Assembly (NCBI RefSeq): GCF_923868895.1
Contig: NZ_OV350343.1
Coordinates: 3,410,001 to 3,474,000, forward strand
Origin: Halomonas sp. TD01
GTDB lineage: Bacteria > Pseudomonadota > Gammaproteobacteria > Pseudomonadales > Halomonadaceae
Direction of reading: 5' to 3'
DNA length: 64,000 nucleotides
Position 1 is the stretch's first letter. Each line of letters opens with the position of its first letter. A program made the position numbers and the translations under genes. Below are positions 58,397 through 64,000 of this stretch, piece after piece. A model generated the notes under the pieces. The model was not told where the DNA came from. It saw only the letters and a program-made list of their open reading frames with translations, and did no database searches.

Positions 58397-59596
58397 TTAT
58401 GCCTCCCCGGAATCTGTGGACGTATTCACCTCAAGGTCTAGCGACCGCGCACCACGCGGGTAAGCCTCTGGATAACGGCGAATATGGCGCTTAAGCTGAT
58501 CAAATTGACGCTGTAACTCAGGGGTTATATCGGCATAAACATCGGTAATCAGTGAATCCAAGGAGGGGGACGAACGCTTTTCTGCCCGCTTCATGGTATC
58601 CAGTACTTCGCGACGCAGCGTTTCCTGCTGGCTAGCTTCCTCTTCCTCGCTCCACCAGCCTTTTTTAACCAGCCATTTCTGCATGCGCAATATGGGGTCT
58701 TTTAACCGCCACGCTTCTTCCTCGCTTTTAGCACGATAGCCGGAAGGGTCATCAGAAGAGGAGTGAGCAGCAAGACGATAAGACATTGCTTCAATCAGCA
58801 CAGGCTTGTTTTGTTCAACAGCAATTTGGCGAGCTTGGCGTGTCGCTTCATAAACCGCCAGTGCATCGTTCCCATCAACACGTATCACATGCATGTGATA
58901 GCCGAATGCCCTGGGGGCAATGCCATCGGCGGCAAACTGTTCGGTTGATGGCGTCGAAATGGCATAGCCATTGTTACGGCAGAAAAAAATCACCGGTACC
59001 TGATGAACTGATGCCATGTTCAGCGCGGCGTGGAAATCACCTTCGGAGGCGGCACCTTCACCAAAAAACGTTAAGGTACAGTGCCCTTCGCCTGCTAATT
59101 TCTGACCGTAAGCGTAGCCAGTCGCCTGAGGAATCTGCGTTGCAAGCGGAGAAGATATGGTCATATAGTGCAGTTTGCGCGAGCCGTAATGAATCGGCAT
59201 TTGACGGCCTTTGCCGTAGTCCAGCTCGTTGCCGAACAGCTGATTCATAAACTCATCAATGGAGAATCCGCGATACATTAATGCGCCTTGCTCACGGTAT
59301 TGCGCCATGATCATATCGGTATCGTCTAGCGCAGCAGCTGCACCAACAACGGCCGCTTCTTCACCCGTGCTTTGCATATAAAAGCTAAGCCGCCCCTGGC
59401 GTTGGGCAGCCATCATACGTTCATCTAAGATACGAGTGGCCAGCATGGCTTGATAAAGCCGTCGGGCATGATCACGAGGTAGGTCTGGCTCTTTAGCACC
59501 TTCATAAAGCTCGCCCTCTGGGTCGAGCAAGCTAAAGGTAGCCATTGAGAATTCGTCGCCGGTCATAAAGAGCGGCTGATGTGCATACTTTGTCAT
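58397..59596 (-). CDS. bkdA1: Branched-chain keto-acid dehydrogenase E1 alpha subunit
   Basis: 399 residues from ATG 59596 (AAGGA upstream); a longer frame to 59650 has no ribosome-binding site. Thiamine-diphosphate motif: [20 protein letters not shown] through [12 protein letters not shown] (GDG-to-NN type, here GEG). Other landmarks are [40 protein letters not shown] and [20 protein letters not shown]. First gene of the operon for valine, leucine and isoleucine breakdown. Confidence 0.94.
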   Translation of the reverse strand: MTKYAHQPLFMTGDEFSMATFSLLDPEGELYEGAKEPDLPRDHARRLYQAMLATRILDERMMAAQRQGRLSFYMQSTGEEAAVVGAAAALDDTDMIMAQYREQGALMYRGFSIDEFMNQLFGNELDYGKGRQMPIHYGSRKLHYMTISSPLATQIPQATGYAYGQKLAGEGHCTLTFFGEGAASEGDFHAALNMASVHQVPVIFFCRNNGYAISTPSTEQFAADGIAPRAFGYHMHVIRVDGNDALAVYEATRQARQIAVEQNKPVLIEAMSYRLAAHSSSDDPSGYRAKSEEEAWRLKDPILRMQKWLVKKGWWSEEEEASQQETLRREVLDTMKRAEKRSSPSLDSLITDVYADITPELQRQFDQLKRHIRRYPEAYPRGARSLDLEVNTSTDSGEA

Positions 59597-59760
59597 GTTT
59601 ATTATCCTTGTATTACCCCTTTTGAGGGCAGTGTTGTTGGTGTTGACCATTTTTGCCAGTGGATTTATCTAGCATAGGTCAAGCTCGTCGAGGTTAAGTG
59701 CCACCTCGATCAACGCAACACAAGGACAGTAACGCAGTCCGCTACTTTTAGGGATACAAC

Positions 59761-60537
59761 TTAAGACGCAGAGAGACGAGTGCGCAGTTGCTGCTGCAAC
59801 GCATCAAACAGACTATCAACGGTCAACGCGAGTAACCCGATCAGTAACGCGCCTTGTAACACATAAGCCATATTGCCATTGACGATACCGGCGATGATCG
59901 GATCGCCTAAGTTGCTGGCACCGACAGTTGCCCCTAAGGCCGCTGTCGCAATATTAATGGTGACCGATGTGCGGATACCGGCCAGAATCACCGGTGTGGC
60001 TAGTGGAAGTTCAACGCGAGTCAACACCTGCCAGGAGGTCATGCCCATGGCAAGTGCCGACTGTTTAAGGCTGGCATCGACATCTTGTAGTCCGGCTAGC
60101 GTGTTCCGAACAATCGGCAATAAGCCATAGAGCATTAGCGCCACGATAATGGGCAACGTTCCAAAACCCAATACAGGAACCGCTAGCGCAAGCACAGCCA
60201 CAGGCGGAAATGTCTGACCAAGCGAGGCTAACTGCCCAGCAAGGGGTAAAAAGTCTCGCCCCCACTGCCGAGTTACCGCGATGCCAGCCAATACGCCCAC
60301 CGCTATCGTGACGACAGCCGCTATTCCAACAACGAATACGTGCCTAGCCAGCAGTGAAACAAAATCAGCGCGGGAGTAAATAACCTGACGGGCGTCAGGC
60401 TCTAACCAGCGAAATCCAGGTTCTAACGCTGGCATACCCACTACGCCTATCAACAATAATAGTGCCCAACCAACAGGCCAAAACCACCGAGGGCCTGCTG
60501 CCATCGGTAAATCATCTGAGACACGATCACGCTTCAC
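59761..60537 (-). CDS. yehW: Osmoprotectant ABC transporter permease, YehW-like
   Basis: 258 residues with five to six membrane helices: a basic N-terminus, LLARHVFVVGIAAVVTIAVG, then SLGQTFPPVAVLALAVPVLG (the conserved QTxPxxA region) and LPIVRNTLAGLQDVDASLKQ, followed by SALAMGMTSWQVLTRVELPL, the EAA-like loop. Last gene of a four-gene importer for glycine betaine, choline or similar solutes. It overlaps the ATPase gene by 11 bp. Confidence 0.9.
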   Translation of the reverse strand: MKRDRVSDDLPMAAGPRWFWPVGWALLLLIGVVGMPALEPGFRWLEPDARQVIYSRADFVSLLARHVFVVGIAAVVTIAVGVLAGIAVTRQWGRDFLPLAGQLASLGQTFPPVAVLALAVPVLGFGTLPIIVALMLYGLLPIVRNTLAGLQDVDASLKQSALAMGMTSWQVLTRVELPLATPVILAGIRTSVTINIATAALGATVGASNLGDPIIAGIVNGNMAYVLQGALLIGLLALTVDSLFDALQQQLRTRLSAS

Positions 60538-61492
60538 GGTGACCCACCTTGTCTAGCTGGGCTTCTTTTACCACTTTACGCAACGATAACTCACCAATCG
60601 GCATATCTTGCTGGTCGACAACCGTCAGCCTGTCGCAGTGGTCACGCAGCATCATTGAAAGCGCTTGGCGCAGTGAAAAATCACCCGGAATACGCGAAGG
60701 GGCAGGCAGTGACTGTCCAAGCGATGACATATGATCTTTCACGCGTGTTAATGCTGCCTGTTTTAGGCCACGTTCCAGCCCACCCAGTAGCGACTCTACA
60801 AACGGGTCGGCTGGGTTTCGAAGCAGCGCCAGCGGTGCCCCTTGCTGAACAATACGTCCTTCGCGCATAACGACTAAATGATCGGCCAGTTTAAGCGCTT
60901 CATCCATATCGTGAGTCACGAACACCACGGTTTTATGCAGCTGCGCCTGAAGTTTTGCCAATTCGTCTTGAAGCTTTTCTCGGGTAATCGGATCTAGCGC
61001 CCCAAAAGGCTCGTCCATCAGCAAAATATCAGGGTCTGCCGCTAATGCTCGGGCAACGCCAACCCGCTGCGCTTGGCCACCAGAGAGCTGATGCGGATAC
61101 TTATGGGCAAACTCTTCCGTAGGGAGGCCTAACAAACGCATCAGTTCTTCGACACGTGCTTTAACATCAGCGGCAGACCATTTTAATAAACGCGGCACCA
61201 GCCCAATGTTGCGTGCTACGGTCCAGTGGGGAAACAGGCCAGTGCTTTGAATCGCATAGCCAATACGACGGCGCAGTTTAACCGGGTCATAGTGCCCTAT
61301 TGCCTGTCCGTCGATGACAATGTCGCCGCTACTATGCTCAATCAAACGATTAATCATACGTAGCGTCGTCGATTTTCCGCAGCCGGATGATCCTACCAGC
61401 GCACAGAACTTTCCTTTCGCGACGTGTAAGGAGATGTCGTCAACCGCTGTGTCCTCTCCAAAGTGCTTTGACACATGGGAAAGCTCTATCAT
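60527..61492 (-). CDS. yehX: Osmoprotectant ABC transporter ATPase, YehX-like
   Basis: 321 residues. Walker A VGSSGCGKSTTLRMINRLIE, signature HQLSGGQAQRVGVARALAAD, Walker B ILLMDEPFGALDPITR, H-loop VTHDMDEALKLADHLVVMRE. The C-terminal extension (about 240-321, with FSLRQALSMMLRDHCDRLTV and ELSLRKVVKEAQ) is a single CBS-like region that may sense ionic strength, as in OpuA-type ATPases. Overlaps both neighbours. Confidence 0.93.
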   Translation of the reverse strand: MIELSHVSKHFGEDTAVDDISLHVAKGKFCALVGSSGCGKSTTLRMINRLIEHSSGDIVIDGQAIGHYDPVKLRRRIGYAIQSTGLFPHWTVARNIGLVPRLLKWSAADVKARVEELMRLLGLPTEEFAHKYPHQLSGGQAQRVGVARALAADPDILLMDEPFGALDPITREKLQDELAKLQAQLHKTVVFVTHDMDEALKLADHLVVMREGRIVQQGAPLALLRNPADPFVESLLGGLERGLKQAALTRVKDHMSSLGQSLPAPSRIPGDFSLRQALSMMLRDHCDRLTVVDQQDMPIGELSLRKVVKEAQLDKVGHREA

Positions 61493-62682
61493 TCATGTCC
61501 TCCGGGGCGTAGCGCGTCGGCTAATGCCCCCAAACTAGCATCTACAATAAGTGCCAAGACCAAAATAGGCAGCGTGCCAAGTAGCACCATGTCCATGGCC
61601 GCTTGGCCCAATCCCTGAAAAATAAACGTGCCTAGCCCACCTGCCCCAATTAACGCGGCAACTGCTGTTAATCCAATGGCTTGTACAGCCGTAATCCGCA
61701 CACCTTCTAACAGTATCGGCAGCGCCAAAGGAAACCTTACCTGCCAAAAACGCTGGCGCGGACGCATGCCCATCGCCTTAGCCGCTTCTAAGGTATTTGA
61801 GTCGACTTCATCTAGCGCGATATAGGTATTGCGCACCATCGGCAACAGGCTGTAGGCAATGAGCGCAATCAGCGCGGGGGTGGTTCCAATACCGCTGACA
61901 CCTAGCTGAGCTAAAAAAGGCACGTTAGCAGCTAACCAGGCAAGCGGAGCTAGCAATAACCCAAACAGGGCTAAGCTCGGAATCGTTTGCAGGAAATTCA
62001 GCAATGCAAAAGCTGTTCGTTGCAGCCGTTGGTAACGCCGCATCAGCATAGCGAGAATTAAACCGACCACCACGCTAATACTCACCGCGGTGCTGACCAG
62101 CACCACATGCTGCTGCATGGCACGATAAAACTGCTGGTCTCGTGCCTGAAACTCCTGCACAAGAGCTAAGTTATCAAGCCATAGCGCCGCACAAACCAAC
62201 CACGCGGCCCCCACGCTGCTGAGCAATAACGTGGTCCACAGCCGCGATAACCCCAAGCGTAAACGCAGTTCTACCAAGCACAGCAAAAGCAAAAAAAGCA
62301 CCACCCAATGGGCAGCTCCAATCCCTAAGCGCGCTTGCGGTAGTGTCGGGTCAATCAGCCAGTGGTCTGCCACCATCAGCCCGAATGGCATCAATAATAG
62401 TGTCAGGGTGACAATGCATAGTTGAGCGCAGTAATGAAGGCGGCTTGGTCTGATAGCCAAGCCACCCATGGCGACAAATAGCAAGGAAACAAGTAGCGCT
62501 CCGGGCCAGCCTATCGCCGTTACTAAGCCATACGATATACCCGCTACAATTCGGTTAGGCGCAACGCTAACAAGGCCCAGCAGCCAAACAGCGCTTAACA
62601 TGCAGGCACTTAAACATATCAGTACTGCGTTTAAATGCCCGGACTGTCGAGTTGGCGTTGGCAAAGCGTCTATCAGTGACAT
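61489..62682 (-). CDS. yehY: Osmoprotectant ABC transporter permease, YehY-like
   Basis: 397 residues with about ten membrane helices. The N-terminal half (about 1-190) has extra helices, as in YehY; the C-terminal half carries the permease core: LLNFLQTIPSLALFGLLLAP, LIALIAYSLLPMVRNTYIAL, DEVDSNTLEAAKAMGMRPRQ, RFWQVRFPLALPILLEGVRI. It pairs with YehW to form the channel. It starts 3 bp after the binding-protein stop. Confidence 0.92.
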   Translation of the reverse strand: MSLIDALPTPTRQSGHLNAVLICLSACMLSAVWLLGLVSVAPNRIVAGISYGLVTAIGWPGALLVSLLFVAMGGLAIRPSRLHYCAQLCIVTLTLLLMPFGLMVADHWLIDPTLPQARLGIGAAHWVVLFLLLLCLVELRLRLGLSRLWTTLLLSSVGAAWLVCAALWLDNLALVQEFQARDQQFYRAMQQHVVLVSTAVSISVVVGLILAMLMRRYQRLQRTAFALLNFLQTIPSLALFGLLLAPLAWLAANVPFLAQLGVSGIGTTPALIALIAYSLLPMVRNTYIALDEVDSNTLEAAKAMGMRPRQRFWQVRFPLALPILLEGVRITAVQAIGLTAVAALIGAGGLGTFIFQGLGQAAMDMVLLGTLPILVLALIVDASLGALADALRPGGHE

Positions 62683-62685
62683 TCA

Positions 62686-63594
62686 TTAGTCATCCAGGCT
62701 ATCAAGATAGTCACTTGCGACTTGATCAGGAGAGAAACCATTCACCGCTACATCAGCGTTCAGAGTTTGCAACGTCACAAGGTCAAGCGTGGTAAATACA
62801 TCGTTGAGGAGCGTCTCAATCTCGGGGTAGGTCTCTAGTACCTCGGCACGCACTACCGGCGACGGCTGGTATACCGGCTGTACGCCCTTATTATCTTCCA
62901 AAACAACGAGACCCAACGCACTTAAGCCGCCATCGGTTCCGTACGTCATGGCACCATTAACGCCGCTCGTCTGCTGTGCAGCGGCGCGCATGGTAGCCGC
63001 CGTATTACCGCCTGAAAGCACTAGCAACTGGTCATCGTTGAGTTCGAAACCATAGGCGTCCTGAAACGCAGGCAGTGCCTGAGCGGATTCAACAAACTCT
63101 GCACTAGCCGCGAATTTAAACTCGCCACCGTCGTTTAAGTAGTCCGCAAGGTCAACAAGTGTCGTTAAGCCGTTGGCCGTCGCAACATCTTTACGAATAC
63201 TCATTGCCCAAGTGTTATTGGCGCTAGCAGGCTCAAGCCACACCAGCCCCTGCGCCACGTCGCGCTCTTTGACAGTCTGGTAAGCATCCTCTGCACTATT
63301 CCAGACAGGGCTATCGGTCATATCAAAGAAGAAAGCGCCGTTACCTGTGTATTCCGGATAAAGGTCGATTTCTCCCGCTTCAAGCGCACTGCGCACAACG
63401 CTGGTGCCACCCAGCTGTAAGCGATCTTCCGTAGGCACGCCGCCACGTTCTAGCGTTTGAATAATCAGCTCACCCAGCACGGCCCCTTCGGTGTCGATTT
63501 TAGATGACACGACCACTGGGGCGCTGGCGTAAGCAGTTGAAAAAGTAATGGCTGATAAACAAGCGACGATGGTCGATTTTATAGTAAAGCGCAT
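62686..63594 (-). CDS. osmF: Osmoprotectant-binding protein, OsmF/YehZ-like
   Basis: 302 residues from ATG 63594 (TAGGATG upstream, spacing about nine); an in-frame ATG at 63603 is possible. Signal peptide about 1-22 (ending AYA). The mature protein has the glycine-betaine-binding (OpuAC) pattern: PVVVSSKIDTEGAVLGELII, LQLGGTSVVRSALEAGEIDL, YPEYTGNGAFFFD, VNGAMTYGTDGGLSALGLVV. First gene of yehZYXW. Uptake of compatible solutes fits a halophile. Confidence 0.93.
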   Translation of the reverse strand: MRFTIKSTIVACLSAITFSTAYASAPVVVSSKIDTEGAVLGELIIQTLERGGVPTEDRLQLGGTSVVRSALEAGEIDLYPEYTGNGAFFFDMTDSPVWNSAEDAYQTVKERDVAQGLVWLEPASANNTWAMSIRKDVATANGLTTLVDLADYLNDGGEFKFAASAEFVESAQALPAFQDAYGFELNDDQLLVLSGGNTAATMRAAAQQTSGVNGAMTYGTDGGLSALGLVVLEDNKGVQPVYQPSPVVRAEVLETYPEIETLLNDVFTTLDLVTLQTLNADVAVNGFSPDQVASDYLDSLDD

Positions 63595-63657
63595 AGTAGT
63601 CATCCTATTAGTTAGCATCTTGAAGGTATCATCTCAGTATAAGAGCCAACCACGTAA

Positions 63658-63689
63658 ACGTCAGACGCCATATCAACGGCGCCTGACGT
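63658..63689 (-). terminator. Stem-loop between cysS and the osmoprotectant operon
   Basis: ACGTCAGACGCC and GGCGCCTGACGT (one mismatch) flank an 8-base loop. There is no long T tract; a weak terminator for cysS is likely. Confidence 0.55.
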
Positions 63690-63744
63690 CCACAACGCTT
63701 CTATTCGATGCCCCCATCGTGTTCACGCTTAACATTGATAACGC

Positions 63745-64000
63745 TTAGGGCGCTTCAATCACCCACGTTGTCCCTTCACGAGAATCTTTCAGGATAATAC
63801 CCATGCTCGCTAATTCATCTCGAATAGCATCCGCCTGAGCAAAATCTTTATTCGCTTTTGCTTCCTTACGCTGCGCTATTTTGGCTTCAATCTCAGCCTC
63901 ACTCAGCGCTACCTGCTGCTGATTACCTTTCAAAAAGGTCTGAGGATTTTGCTGCAGAAGCCCTAACACACCCGCTAGACGTGTTAATTCCGATGCTAAA
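63745..64000 (-). CDS. cysS: Cysteinyl-tRNA synthetase, C-terminal end (5' part off the window)
   Basis: About 85 C-terminal residues are visible: LASELTRLAGVLGLLQQNPQ, IEAKIAQRKEAKANKDFAQA, DAIRDELASMGIILKDSREG, ending TTWVIEAP. This is the conserved DALR/C-terminal tail of CysS, including DFAxAD-x-IRDEL and LxDxxxGTTW. The catalytic domain is beyond the right edge. Confidence 0.93.
   Translation of the reverse strand, partial: LASELTRLAGVLGLLQQNPQTFLKGNQQQVALSEAEIEAKIAQRKEAKANKDFAQADAIRDELASMGIILKDSREGTTWVIEAP

Noticed and set aside
1..64000. CRISPR arrays
   Set aside because: No regularly spaced direct repeats with unique spacers were seen; the only tandem array is the 14-bp minisatellite without spacers.

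Overview
The window looks like a chromosomal segment of a moderately halophilic gammaproteobacterium of the Halomonas/Vreelandella type. This is inferred from gene content and order, not from a database search. The markers are gloB-yafS-rnhA-dnaQ-nudC synteny, a complete yejABEF operon, a yehZYXW-type osmoprotectant importer, a K+/H+ antiporter, prpE, and a branched-chain keto-acid dehydrogenase operon.

The window has two halves. Positions 1 to about 23,300 are a variable region stacked against the 3' end of a tRNA-Ser(UGA) gene at 23,304-23,394. From left to right it holds: a HipA-family kinase toxin running off the left edge; a small membrane protein; an orphan amino-acid-binding protein; a tiny secreted Cys/His-rich protein; a broken LysR regulator; an FRG-domain protein; two adjacent frameshifted genes that look like an abortive-infection pair; a HigBA-like toxin-antitoxin pair; a prophage remnant (7.6-13.9 kb) reduced to early/recombination genes plus excisionase-like and integrase genes; and an integrative mobilizable element (about 14,078-23,303). 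The mobilizable element carries its own tyrosine integrase, mobC, a relaxase split by an IS3-family insertion, an overlapping mobB-like gene, a RepL-like winged-helix gene with a large palindromic operator, and a NotI-family restriction-modification system whose endonuclease is split by an IS30-family insertion.

The element's limits are supported by a 17-bp copy of the tRNA 3' end at 14,078-14,094 and by paired TGGGACAAAT-type direct repeats just inside both ends (14,155-14,177 and 23,230-23,252). Two further pairs of short direct repeats of different sequence (6,541-6,563 and 6,693-6,713) suggest that still older elements were stacked at the same hotspot.

Positions 23,400-64,000 are ordinary, intact core chromosome. 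In order: K+/H+ antiporter; NMT1/THI5-like binding protein; exonuclease/GIY-YIG repair nuclease; esterase; queuosine-precursor transporter yhhQ with a preQ1-like leader; prpE; an ArsR regulator; sohB; an SCP2-domain protein; nudC-dnaQ-rnhA-methyltransferase; gloB; mltD; yejABEF (peptide uptake) preceded by a 14-bp minisatellite; rsuA and a nitrilase-family amidase; rarD; a chemotaxis receptor with a C-terminal sensor; a SulP transporter; a four-gene MCE/Mla-like lipid transport operon; a serine/threonine kinase; the E1alpha-E1beta-E2 genes of a branched-chain keto-acid dehydrogenase; the osmoprotectant ABC operon; and the 3' end of cysS.

The broken genes are all in the left half and are absent from the core. 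This argues for real decay in the island rather than poor sequence quality.
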